A DNA stretch of 64,000 nucleotides from Pseudomonadota bacterium (lineage in GTDB: Bacteria > Pseudomonadota > Gammaproteobacteria > Burkholderiales > Rhodocyclaceae). Shown in pieces: positions 34,346 to 42,497 of this stretch (position 1 is its first letter; each line of letters starts with the position of its first letter). The position numbers and the translations under genes are program-made. The notes below the pieces were generated by a model. It did not search any database, was not told the DNA's origin, and was given only the letters and a program-made list of their open reading frames with translations. Location: the NCBI GenBank assembly GCA_018262195.1, contig JAGTRS010000009.1:62001-126000 (forward strand), given 5' to 3'.

Positions 34346-35607
34346 GATTCTTGAATTTCCATCATGACTTTGGTAACCAAGCCCGTCATCCAGTCCATTT
34401 CAGCTTGGCCAAGTGATTGATGACAAGGAAGGTGCAACAAATGCAGACGATAGTCTTGGGAAACAGGACATTCGGAAACCGCCATCTCGTCCCATCGGTA
34501 TATCGGCATCCCTAGCATTTTGAGCGCGGAAAAATGTGGAGCGTGATGCTCGATGTAGAGCGGGAACATATACGGCACGACATGTTCGGGCAATTCGTCA
34601 AACAGCGGCCTGCAATGAGGTAGTCCACGAACGGCATGCAGCCAATGCTTGAAGTTGGCTCGCCTGATCTCGGCAATCCGGTCGGCATCGCTCATTTGGA
34701 CAATTAATCGGGATAACAGCAGTCCCGATTTGTTTTCAACCCATGGCTCATACATTGCGGAAATTTGATGAGCTTGCAGCAGCGATTCTGTCCCCTGAGC
34801 GAAGTCGATGGGGCCGCTTTTCGCCAGCTTGCCGTCAACAGCATGGCTGTCGGGCTGGAATCTGTCTTGAAGGTTTTTTCTGACTACCCGCGCCACGCTG
34901 CGGAGCTGTTCGCTAAAGCCGCGCATCTCTGGCGACTCGGGCAAATCGGTCGCGCCTTGATTGGCAATCAGGACACCACCATCTTCCGCTGGAGAGAACT
35001 TATAAGGACTTGCGACGACGAAGCGACCAACCTTTCCCAGATTACCGTCGTTTTGGTGACGAAAATAGGCATGGGAGCAATCTTCGATCAGCGTAATCCC
35101 CCTCTCCTGACAAAAGGAATGAAGCTCTCCGGAATTTTGCGGGAAACCGAAATAATGAGTCAGCAGCAGGGCGCGAACCGGCGTTTTGCTCCGTTCGATT
35201 AGCCTTGCTAGCGATGAAATTCTTGGTGCCAGTCTTTCATCAAGCGGGTAGAGGATCACCCTCCCATTCAAACGAATGGCCGGGTCGAGCATGGTTCGAC
35301 AGTGATAAGCCGGAACCAGCAGAGCCCCCTGTGCCCCAACGCCCGCCCTGGAATAAGCTTCATGGAGGGCGTAGCGCCCCCGACTATAGAAGCGATATGG
35401 CGTATCCGCCACGATTGGGAAGAATGTCCGGTTTGTCGAAAGCCCAATCGAGACACTGGTCAATCGCGGCAGGAGCGGTACTCTAGGCGCAGGAAACTGG
35501 CAATTTCTTGCGTCAAATGCGCGAAAACAGAGTTCCCTTTCGGCCACTTCGGAGGAATCAAGCTCGTCCTGTTGGCTATTCAACACACGTGTCGCTTGGC
35601 TGCTCAT
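34342..35607 (-). CDS. DegT/DnrJ/EryC1/StrS-family aminotransferase-like protein
   Basis: A 421-residue PLP-dependent enzyme of the sugar-aminotransferase fold. The PLP lysine is Lys203 in ASPYKFSPAEDGG, and LIEDCSHAYF supplies the PLP-ring Asp. The family usually installs amino groups on nucleotide-linked keto-sugars. It departs from typical members in the N-terminal third (PAYHCRTMLDPAIRLNGRVILYPLD), similar to the exosortase-locus variants that could instead act on acyl or amino-acid substrates. It overlaps both neighbours by 4 bases. Confidence 0.82.
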   Translation of the reverse strand: MSSQATRVLNSQQDELDSSEVAERELCFRAFDARNCQFPAPRVPLLPRLTSVSIGLSTNRTFFPIVADTPYRFYSRGRYALHEAYSRAGVGAQGALLVPAYHCRTMLDPAIRLNGRVILYPLDERLAPRISSLARLIERSKTPVRALLLTHYFGFPQNSGELHSFCQERGITLIEDCSHAYFRHQNDGNLGKVGRFVVASPYKFSPAEDGGVLIANQGATDLPESPEMRGFSEQLRSVARVVRKNLQDRFQPDSHAVDGKLAKSGPIDFAQGTESLLQAHQISAMYEPWVENKSGLLLSRLIVQMSDADRIAEIRRANFKHWLHAVRGLPHCRPLFDELPEHVVPYMFPLYIEHHAPHFSALKMLGMPIYRWDEMAVSECPVSQDYRLHLLHLPCHQSLGQAEMDWMTGLVTKVMMEIQES

Positions 35608-36470
35608 GATGGAAGGTCAATCACCTTGAGCCAGGCTTCTGTCGCTTTTTCAACCGCACTACGCCATTCAGCGCGTGAAAACGTATGGTCTGCTTCTTCG
35701 ATGTCCCGACGCGTGATTTTTGGGTGCCGCAATATTGCCGAGAGCCTGTCCGAGGAGGCAGCAAATTCAAGGAACTCCTTGGCAACATAATCATTGCCGC
35801 TTAGAACGAGAAGCACCGGACACTGGGTTCCATCCAGCACATCGAGCATTTGTTCCTGAAAGGACGGTACCCCAGCATTTGTGGCGGCACCTGCAGCACC
35901 AAGCCGCGCCGCTCTGAGACTACGAAGAAATCCGGTGATGGCGCGCACGATCCCAAGCTTGCCACTGAGGAGCTTGCGCCAAAAATCCATCTGTAACAGA
36001 CGTTCAGCGTAATAGTGTTTTATGTGCGTTTGCGCCAATGTTGCCTCGGAGCGCACCCAAGGGTTCAGTAGCACGACACCACCGATTTGCACATCATGCT
36101 TTGCCCACTGGTACATCAGACAGGCTGAAGCTGCATCGCATAGTCCCCACAGAACGATCCGTTCAAGTTGCGGGCAGTGGATGAGAAATGCTTCGATTGC
36201 TGCGGCAATGTCTTCGGTAATGCTTTCAAAACCCTGCAGGTTGCCGCTGCTATCGCCCATTCCCCGGTAGTCAAAGCGCATGGTCGGATAGCCACACAAC
36301 GCCAGATAACGAGAGAGCAACAAAAATTGGCGGTGGCTCCCGACACGATATTGAGGTCCACCGACAACGATCAAGACTCCTGTTTTTCCCATCTTTTCCG
36401 ACGTAGCAACGATACCGAGCAGTTCCTCTTCGTTACAGGAGAAACAGAATGCTTGTTCGATGATGCTCAT
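35604..36470 (-). CDS. Hydrolase 1, exosortase A system-associated (alpha/beta fold, Cys at the nucleophile position)
   Basis: A 288-residue alpha/beta-hydrolase of the exosortase A-associated hydrolase 1 family. The oxyanion and elbow region reads MRFDYRGMGDSSGN and, at the nucleophile elbow, LWGLCDAAS with Cys111 where serine is normal. Candidate partners are Asp in LVLSGNDYVAKEF and His in EEADHTFSRAEW. A Cys-Asp-His triad suggests an acyl-transfer or thioesterase-like role rather than simple ester hydrolysis. It forms a pair with hydrolase 2 (overlapping by 4 bases) and belongs with the carrier-protein subcluster at 37292-40524. Confidence 0.9.
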   Translation of the reverse strand: MSIIEQAFCFSCNEEELLGIVATSEKMGKTGVLIVVGGPQYRVGSHRQFLLLSRYLALCGYPTMRFDYRGMGDSSGNLQGFESITEDIAAAIEAFLIHCPQLERIVLWGLCDAASACLMYQWAKHDVQIGGVVLLNPWVRSEATLAQTHIKHYYAERLLQMDFWRKLLSGKLGIVRAITGFLRSLRAARLGAAGAATNAGVPSFQEQMLDVLDGTQCPVLLVLSGNDYVAKEFLEFAASSDRLSAILRHPKITRRDIEEADHTFSRAEWRSAVEKATEAWLKVIDLPS

Positions 36471-37276
36471 GACAATTCACCGAGCGCCATCAAAGTGGCA
36501 TCGAGAAGCTCGGGAGCATCCTCAATTTCGGTCGTCAACCAGAAGGCCGGAGCGCGAACAAGCTGCGGCTGAACGACGTATCCTGCACCCCGCCAACGAT
36601 CGATAAACCGTTCTGAGACCGGCGCTATGGATGCTTCATCACGTAGCGAAGTCTCAAACCATAAGACTGTCCCTTGCCCACCAAGAGGCGGTGCCAACTC
36701 GGCAGATTCCAAGCCTTCGACCAAGGCAGGTGAAACGGTATAGCCGGCAATTTCAATCGACTTACCACTAGCAAGGGCGGTACGCAGTTTCTCGCCGATT
36801 GCCTTGGCTTGGCCGGAGGCAAGTTCACTAGCCATTCCCAGACGCATGAATTGTTGCCAATGCGGCTTGCCTGCAACAACAGGCTGCCAGAAAACGAAAT
36901 TGACCCGCTCCGGTAACTTGGCCGCGAGTTCGCTAGCAAGAAGGCATCCTGCTCGCAACCCCCAAAGGATCAGGGGAGCCTGACTGAGCTTTCTCAGGCA
37001 GGAATAACCTTCAAGCAGATCCTCAAGCCAGGCCTGCCAGGTAGCATCGCCAAAATCACCGCCGCTATCCCCGCACCCCTGCAAGTCAATCTGCAGAAGA
37101 TCATAGCCTGCCGCCGCCATCGCTCTGCACTGAAGAGCCGCCATCCTTCGCGACTTGTTTGTCTCCTCGGCAAAGGGATGTACGTAAAGCACCGCTCCGC
37201 GCGAATGACCATCTTTTGCCGGATGGAACATGCAAAAGCGCTGGCCGTTGCGGGTAGAAATGAAAAAAGGCTGCAC
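36467..37276 (-). CDS. Hydrolase 2, exosortase A system-associated (no nucleophile)
   Basis: A 269-residue alpha/beta-hydrolase-fold protein of the exosortase A-associated hydrolase 2 family. The fold is evident from VLYVHPFAEETNKSRRMAALQCRAMAAAGYDLLQIDLQGCGDSGGDFGDATW. The nucleophile elbow reads LWGLRAGCLL, so Arg108 replaces the usual Ser or Cys, and no clear catalytic His is seen near the C-terminus (PAFWLTTEI at the equivalent place). It may be a non-catalytic partner of hydrolase 1, or a scaffold. The gene is 15 bases downstream of the acyl carrier protein gene. Confidence 0.9.
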   Translation of the reverse strand: MQPFFISTRNGQRFCMFHPAKDGHSRGAVLYVHPFAEETNKSRRMAALQCRAMAAAGYDLLQIDLQGCGDSGGDFGDATWQAWLEDLLEGYSCLRKLSQAPLILWGLRAGCLLASELAAKLPERVNFVFWQPVVAGKPHWQQFMRLGMASELASGQAKAIGEKLRTALASGKSIEIAGYTVSPALVEGLESAELAPPLGGQGTVLWFETSLRDEASIAPVSERFIDRWRGAGYVVQPQLVRAPAFWLTTEIEDAPELLDATLMALGELS

Positions 37277-37291
37277 GGCCAGGGCTATAAA

Positions 37292-37543
37292 TCAGCCAGC
37301 GAGCTTGGTGTCGACGAATTCGACCAGCGACCCGACGGTCGCAAACGTGCGACCTTCGATATCGTCGTCCTCAACGACGAAGCCGAAGCGTTCCTCGAGG
37401 CCGGTAATCAAGGCAACAACGGCCATTGAATCAAGTTCGGGGATAGCGCCCAGAAGGGGAGTATCGACGGAAAATGAGGCCGACCGACCATTCAGACTCA
37501 GTATTTCATCCAGCAAGGACAAGATTTCTTTTTGGGTATTCAA
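37292..37543 (-). CDS. Acyl carrier protein, exosortase A system-associated
   Basis: An 83-residue carrier protein from TTG 37543, which has AAGGAG six bases upstream; the frame continues to a GTG at 37564, but that GTG lacks a ribosome-binding site. The phosphopantetheine site is Ser39 in PELDSMAVVAL, followed by the usual helix III acidic surface (GLEERFGFVVEDDDIEG). It likely carries an acyl or aminoacyl group loaded by the divergent acyl-CoA ligase (37657) and used by the hydrolase pair or acyltransferases. It is the first gene of the 20-kb minus operon and is preceded by a TATAAT. Confidence 0.88.
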   Translation of the reverse strand: MNTQKEILSLLDEILSLNGRSASFSVDTPLLGAIPELDSMAVVALITGLEERFGFVVEDDDIEGRTFATVGSLVEFVDTKLAG

Positions 37544-37578
37544 ACCATGCTCCTTCAACAGCACGATGGGGATGGCGG

Positions 37579-37584
37579 ATTATA
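37579..37584 (-). promoter_or_regulatory. Sigma-70-like -10 element (TATAAT) of the minus-strand operon
   Basis: A perfect TATAAT on the minus strand, 35 bases ahead of the carrier-protein TTG. The -35 position has no good match (CAGTCG with a 17-base spacer), so either the promoter is weak or an activator is needed. It would drive the long operon from the carrier protein down to 16683. The divergent ligase gene starts about 55 bases from this promoter. Confidence 0.5.
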
Positions 37585-37656
37585 GGCCGAGATTGCCGGC
37601 ACGACTGTGAGATACTCCACGCTGTCATATGCTGCTTCATGGCAAGCTTCCCAATC

Positions 37657-39255
37657 ATGAAAGACTCCATACTTCTACACGAACTCATCTCGCGCTCGGC
37701 CGAGCGCAACGATAGCGCCATTGCATTAAGCTATGGTAAAGAGGCACTTAGCTACGGCGAACTGCAGCAGGCTGTCACCCAATTTTCCAGCGGCCTGATC
37801 AATTTGGGCCTGGCTCGCGGCGAGCGCGTTGCAATCTATCTCGAAAAGCGCTTCGAAACGGTGATTGCAAGTTTTGGCGCACCGGCAGCGGGCGGCGTGT
37901 TTGTCCCGCTCAACCCCTTGCTCAAGCCTGAGCAAGTCGGTTATATCCTGCGTGACTGCAACGTCCGGGTACTTGTCACCTCTCCCGAGCGTTTGGCACT
38001 ACTGCAGGAAACCCTGCCCGAATGCCACGATCTGCGTCATTTGGTGATACTCGATTCGAGCACCCAGATACCGTCGATTTCAGGATTGAATATCGTCCGC
38101 TGGCGTGATTTGCTCAATGCGCCCCTGGCAACCGGCCATCGGGTCATCGACACCGATATGCTGGGCATTTTGTATACCTCTGGCAGCACAGGAAAGCCAA
38201 AGGGCGTGGTGCTTTCACACCGCAACATGGTTTCCGGCGCCAAGAGCGTTTCAAGTTATCTCGAAAACAATGCCGAAGATACGCTGCTGGCTGCCCTTCC
38301 CCTGTCCTTTGATGCCGGATTCAGCCAATTGACCACCGCCTTCCATGTAGGTGCGCGAGTCGTCCTGCTCAACTATCTGCTGCCACGAGATGTACTCAAG
38401 GCGATTGAGCGTGAAAAAGTGACCGGATTGACTGCCGTTCCGCCGCTTTACATACAACTCACTCAACTGCAGTGGCCAGCGTCGGTGACGGAGCACCTGC
38501 GCTATTTCGCCAACACCGGTGGCCGGATGCCGCGCGAGACTCTGGAAGCGCTCCGCAGGCACCTACCCAAATCAAACCCCTTCCTGATGTACGGATTGAC
38601 CGAAGCATTCCGCTCGACCTTTCTCCCCCCGGAAGAGGTTGACCGCCGCCCGGACTCTATCGGCAAAGCTATCCCCAATGCTGAAATTTTGGTGTTGCGT
38701 GAAGATGGAACACCTTGCGCTCCCAACGAACCCGGCGAACTTGTCCATCGCGGCGCGTTGGTGGGCATGGGTTATTGGAACGACGTGGAAAAAACGGCCG
38801 AACGCTACAAACCTCTCCCGATCCACGCGCCAGGGCGTGAAGCCGGACTGGTGTTACCTGAAATCGCTGTTTTTTCAGGTGATACCGTACGTCAGGACGA
38901 TGACGGGTTCCTCTATTTCATCGGCCGTCGTGATGAAATGATGAAGACATCGGGCTATCGCGTCAGCCCCACCGAAGTCGAAGAAATACTCTACGCCACA
39001 AAGATGGTTGGCGAGTGCGTCGCCTTCGGCATCGACGATGACCGCCTGGGTCAGGCTATCCAGGTCATCGTTACGCCACCGCTAGACCGGAAACTGGATG
39101 TTGCTGCGCTACAAGCCGAATGCAGAACACGAATGCCCGCCTATATGATCCCGGCAGGCATTGATGTCCGTGAAGGCCCGCTACCACGGAATCCAAACGG
39201 TAAAATCGACCGAAAAACCTTGTCCACAGCGTGGATTGAGCAGAAAAACCAATAA
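37657..39255 (+). CDS. Acyl-CoA ligase (AMP-forming), exosortase A system-associated
   Basis: ANL-superfamily ligase, 532 residues from ATG 37657; ATG 37639 is an alternative, and neither has a strong ribosome-binding site. It has the P-loop ILYTSGSTGKPKGVVLSHRN, the adenylation core MYGLTEAFRSTFLPPEEVDRRPDSIGKAIPNAEI, the hinge FIGRRDEMMKTSGYRVSPTEVEE, and the C-terminal lysine in NPNGKIDRKTL. It should activate a carboxylate as AMP ester and pass it to the acyl carrier protein encoded divergently. Together with the decarboxylase downstream it forms the small-molecule branch of exosortase A loci; the substrate is unknown. Confidence 0.9.
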   Translation: MKDSILLHELISRSAERNDSAIALSYGKEALSYGELQQAVTQFSSGLINLGLARGERVAIYLEKRFETVIASFGAPAAGGVFVPLNPLLKPEQVGYILRDCNVRVLVTSPERLALLQETLPECHDLRHLVILDSSTQIPSISGLNIVRWRDLLNAPLATGHRVIDTDMLGILYTSGSTGKPKGVVLSHRNMVSGAKSVSSYLENNAEDTLLAALPLSFDAGFSQLTTAFHVGARVVLLNYLLPRDVLKAIEREKVTGLTAVPPLYIQLTQLQWPASVTEHLRYFANTGGRMPRETLEALRRHLPKSNPFLMYGLTEAFRSTFLPPEEVDRRPDSIGKAIPNAEILVLREDGTPCAPNEPGELVHRGALVGMGYWNDVEKTAERYKPLPIHAPGREAGLVLPEIAVFSGDTVRQDDDGFLYFIGRRDEMMKTSGYRVSPTEVEEILYATKMVGECVAFGIDDDRLGQAIQVIVTPPLDRKLDVAALQAECRTRMPAYMIPAGIDVREGPLPRNPNGKIDRKTLSTAWIEQKNQ

Positions 39256-39279
39256 GTCGCTTGCAATGGAAAATTCTGA

Positions 39280-40524
39280 ATGACGACGCAAAGTAATACA
39301 GCGCCATCTCATGCCGCTATGAACCAGTTTCATGCGGAAGCAAACCAGCTAATCGTCGCAGGTATGCCGCTTGAGCGTCTGGCAGCAAGGGTAGGCCAAA
39401 CTCCTTTCTACGCCTATGACCGAGGCGCTATTCATTCACGCATCGCGGAATTGCGCTCAGCCCTGCCTGACACCGTCAAACTTCACTTTGCGATGAAGGC
39501 AAACCCAATGCCCGCCCTGGTTGGTTTCATGGCAGGATTGGTGGATGGGATTGATGTTGCTTCGGGCGGCGAACTGAAGATCGCCCTTGATGCCGGTACA
39601 AACCCACAGGAAATCAGCTTCGCCGGTCCGGGAAAACAAGATTCAGAACTGAGAAAGGCGGTGGCTGCCGGCATCCTGATCAATATCGAGTCTTTTCGTG
39701 AAATCGATGTCCTGGCCGAAATTTCCAATGAATTGAAACTGCCAGCGCGAGTTGCCGTACGCGTCAATCCGGATTTCGAACTCAAGGGATCCGGCATGAA
39801 AATGGGTGGCGGCCCCAAGCAATTTGGCGTCGACGCAGAGCAAGTTCCCGAACTTCTGGCTCGCATCGGCGAACGCGGACTCTCATTCGAAGGCTTTCAT
39901 CTTTTCGCCGGCTCCCAGAACCTCAAGGCGGAATCCATTTGCGAAGCCCAGCAGAAATCGTATGAACTCGCTCTCGCCCTTGCTCAGCACGCCCCTTCTC
40001 CGGTGTTATTTCTCAACCTGGGCGGCGGATTTGGTATTCCCTACTTCCCTGGTGAGCAGAGGCTGGATTTATCTTCGATCGGCGAAAATCTCAAACAACT
40101 GGCTGATCGGGCAAAACTCGAATTTCCTCAGGCGTCACTGGTCATCGAGCTTGGACGCTACTTGGTTGGTGAAGCGGGTATCTATGTCACCAAGATCTTG
40201 GACCGCAAGATTTCGCGGGGACAGACTTATCTGATCGTCGACGGGGGGCTCAACCACCACCTCTCCGCCTCCGGAAACTTCGGGCAGATCATCCGAAAAA
40301 ACTATCCTGTCACTATTGGCAACCGAATGAATTCCACTGACGACGAAATTGTTAGCGTCGTCGGTCCTTTGTGCACCCCACTGGACATCTTGGCTGACCG
40401 TATGCGCCTGCCTGCCGCACGCCCTGGAGACTTGGTTGTGATTTTTCAGTCCGGCGCATATGGGGCTAGTGCCAGTCCTCAAGGCTTTCTCGGACATCCT
40501 GGAGTAATTGAAATTTTGATTTAG
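39280..40524 (+). CDS. PLP-dependent decarboxylase, exosortase A system-associated
   Basis: Fold III decarboxylase (ornithine/diaminopimelate type), 414 residues. PLP-Schiff-base Lys73 sits in LHFAMKANPMPALV. FEGFHLFAGSQNL is the HIFSGS-like motif, VIELGRYLVGEAGIYVTKI corresponds to the EPGR region (with LGR instead), and VGPLCTPLDIL and FQSGAYGASASPQGFLGHP are the C-terminal substrate and dimer-interface blocks. It likely decarboxylates an amino acid held as a free acid or on the carrier protein. The gene follows the ligase by 24 bases and ends the plus operon; a 549-base gap follows. Confidence 0.9.
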   Translation: MTTQSNTAPSHAAMNQFHAEANQLIVAGMPLERLAARVGQTPFYAYDRGAIHSRIAELRSALPDTVKLHFAMKANPMPALVGFMAGLVDGIDVASGGELKIALDAGTNPQEISFAGPGKQDSELRKAVAAGILINIESFREIDVLAEISNELKLPARVAVRVNPDFELKGSGMKMGGGPKQFGVDAEQVPELLARIGERGLSFEGFHLFAGSQNLKAESICEAQQKSYELALALAQHAPSPVLFLNLGGGFGIPYFPGEQRLDLSSIGENLKQLADRAKLEFPQASLVIELGRYLVGEAGIYVTKILDRKISRGQTYLIVDGGLNHHLSASGNFGQIIRKNYPVTIGNRMNSTDDEIVSVVGPLCTPLDILADRMRLPAARPGDLVVIFQSGAYGASASPQGFLGHPGVIEILI

Positions 40525-41073
40525 TTTCGGAAATCATGCGGAAGCATCTACTGCTGCTGATTTTGAAAATTATCATTCCGAATCCAATGGTGTGATAGAG
40601 AGCTAAATCTCCTTCAAAGCTAGGCTGAGTGGTCAGAAAGCAAGTCTGAGACAGTTCAAGGAAATAGCCGAGACTGCGGGCGGAAAATTAGAATCACACC
40701 CTCCCCCAAGGCAGCCATTTGCCGGTTCCGTTACAATAGAACTTTTGCATATGCATTTGCGCTAACCGACTCCTCTAAAGCCTAATAAACCCGACACTTT
40801 TCCAGCTTATTCGAAAAATATTCGGCAACTCTACAAAATCTAGACCACCAAATAACCGGCAGTCAAAAAGAATATTCTTCAGCGTGAAATAGTGCATATC
40901 TAAGATGTTTCAAAATTCATAAAGTACGGTTCGAGAAGAACTCGTTCTTACAACAAGTAAATCCGTTTTGATCTGCTTTGACCCAAAGCTGGTTAGACGC
41001 AACGCAGGAAAAATGGTGGTGCCTTGGTCCAACCGGACCGGCACCATCCTAGTTAGGATGGAGCGAAACAATC
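40525..41073 (+). promoter_or_regulatory. 549-base intergenic leader of the transferase/prs operon
   Basis: No gene seen. The region is A+T-rich and contains several dyads: TGCATATGCA (40746-40755), CGAA-N5-TTCG (40812-40824), AAGAATATTCTT (40868-40879) and AAGAAC-TC-GTTCTT (40936-40949). A TACAAT at 40732-40737 is a possible -10 with no matching -35. No clear GG-N10-GC sigma-54 site was found on the plus strand. The last 60 bases form the hairpin leader listed separately. Promoters for the 41074 operon are expected here. Confidence 0.6.
41015..41061 (+). promoter_or_regulatory. Two mutually exclusive hairpins in the 5' leader of the sugar-phosphate transferase gene
   Basis: Hairpin 1 (41015-41048): TGGTGCC (41017-41023) pairs with GGCACCA (41040-41046), and GGTCC (41026-41030) with GGACC (41035-41039), around an AACC loop and a TT bulge. 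Hairpin 2 (41044-41061): CCATCCTAGTTAGGATGG. The two share 41044-41048, so only one can form at a time. The ribosome-binding site (GGATGGAG, 41056-41063) lies in the second arm of hairpin 2, and the ATG is at 41074. The arrangement could switch translation, or the dyads could be DNA operators. No known riboswitch was recognised. Confidence 0.55.
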
Positions 41074-42456
41074 ATGATCAGGGTGTTTAATCATTGGTTC
41101 TCGTGGCGTAGCTTAGCCGGAGTTCTGTTCGACTTTTCCTTCCTCATTGTTAGCCTGCTCATAATCTTTATGTGGGTAAACAGCGGCTTGCCCATTAATA
41201 CAAAACAGTTGCTCATTTATGCATCAATGTTCGCCATTGCGATGCTTTCGATCAATTTGCTCCTTGGCTTCTATCAACGCACGACAACCCGTCCGTTTTC
41301 TGACAATCGCGCCCGAGGCGTGCTCTCGCTGTACCTCGCAGTACCTGTAGCCTATGGCTTGTACACGCTGCTGCCGGTAGCCACCGTAAATCGTGACTTG
41401 ATCCAGCTATCAGCCATGTCGGCTGTCTTTGGAATGTTGGTAACTCGAGTGGGCGCGGCCCATACTCCGACGACGAAAATGCTTCGCCGCCGCATCCTTG
41501 TGTTCGGTACCGGATTCCAGGCACTTGCAGTAAAGCAGGCGCTGGAGCGCTCTGACCCGGCAACGGAGATCATCGGTTTTTACCCAGGCGCTAACGAAGA
41601 CAGCGCCCAGGTGGCGGCACAAATGATCCTCAGTCGGGAGCACTCGCTTACAGACACGGCGCGCAACCTCAATGTGGATGAGATTGTCGTAGCACTAACC
41701 GAACGCCGAGGGGGTTCAATGCCCTTGCGCGAATTGCTGGATTGCAAGCTGCAGGGCATCCGTGTTTTGGACTTGGCCAGTCACTTTGAACAAACGCTTG
41801 GCCAAATCCGGCTTGACTCACTTTATGCCGGCTGGCTTATATTTGGTGACGGATTTCGGCAAGGTGCGATACGAACCGGTGTCAAACGCTTATTCGACAT
41901 TCTTTGCGCAAGCGTCCTGATCGTCCTTGCTTTGCCAATCATGTTGATTGCCGCACTGTTGATTGTGCTGGAAGATGGTTTTCCCCTGCTCTACCGTCAA
42001 GAACGTGTCGGACTCAACGGGAGGCTGTTCAATGTCATCAAATTCCGCAGCATGCGTCGCGATGCCGAAAAAGATGGGAAACCCATCTGGGCCCAGGCAA
42101 AAGATAATCGCGTAACCCGGATTGGCCAAGTGATTCGCAAACTCCGCATTGACGAGCTGCCACAGCTATTTAGTGTTTTGAAAGGTGACATGAGTCTGGT
42201 TGGCCCCCGTCCGGAACGTCCGTTTTTCGTTGACCAGCTAACCAAAGAAATCCCTTTCTATGCAGTTCGGCACAGCGTAAAACCCGGCGTTACTGGATGG
42301 GCTCAGGTACGCTATCACTATGGTGCGACTGTCGAGGACTCTGCTGAAAAGCTGCAGTATGACCTTTACTATGTAAAGAACCATTCTCTGTTTTTGGACA
42401 TTGTCGTTCTTTTCGAAACCATCGGTGTCGTGCTGACCGGTAAAGGCGCCCATTAA
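41074..42456 (+). CDS. XrtA/PEP-CTERM system undecaprenyl-phosphate sugar-phosphate transferase (initiating)
   Basis: A 460-residue polyisoprenyl-phosphate hexose-1-phosphate transferase that starts repeat-unit assembly. The N-terminal half has about four membrane segments and a cytoplasmic Rossmann-like domain with RRRILVFGTGFQALAVKQAL. The C-terminal catalytic domain begins at KRLFDILCASVLIVLALPIMLIAALLIVLEDG. It continues with YRQERVGLNGRLFNVIKFRSMRRDAE, KLRIDELPQLFSVLKGDMSLVGPRPERP and KPGVTGWAQVRY. The sequence matches the exosortase-associated EpsB-like branch. It is the first gene of the transferase-prsK-prsR-prsT operon, and prsK follows after 41 bases. Confidence 0.93.
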   Translation: MIRVFNHWFSWRSLAGVLFDFSFLIVSLLIIFMWVNSGLPINTKQLLIYASMFAIAMLSINLLLGFYQRTTTRPFSDNRARGVLSLYLAVPVAYGLYTLLPVATVNRDLIQLSAMSAVFGMLVTRVGAAHTPTTKMLRRRILVFGTGFQALAVKQALERSDPATEIIGFYPGANEDSAQVAAQMILSREHSLTDTARNLNVDEIVVALTERRGGSMPLRELLDCKLQGIRVLDLASHFEQTLGQIRLDSLYAGWLIFGDGFRQGAIRTGVKRLFDILCASVLIVLALPIMLIAALLIVLEDGFPLLYRQERVGLNGRLFNVIKFRSMRRDAEKDGKPIWAQAKDNRVTRIGQVIRKLRIDELPQLFSVLKGDMSLVGPRPERPFFVDQLTKEIPFYAVRHSVKPGVTGWAQVRYHYGATVEDSAEKLQYDLYYVKNHSLFLDIVVLFETIGVVLTGKGAH

Positions 42457-42497
42457 CCCCCGTATCGTAGCTATCCGCAACCCACCTGATCCAGTTC

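Noticed and set aside
40981..41013. Possible sigma-54 site upstream of the initiating transferase gene
   Set aside because: TGGTTAGACGCAACGC has GG and GC 11 bases apart rather than 10, and no TTGC, so it does not fit.
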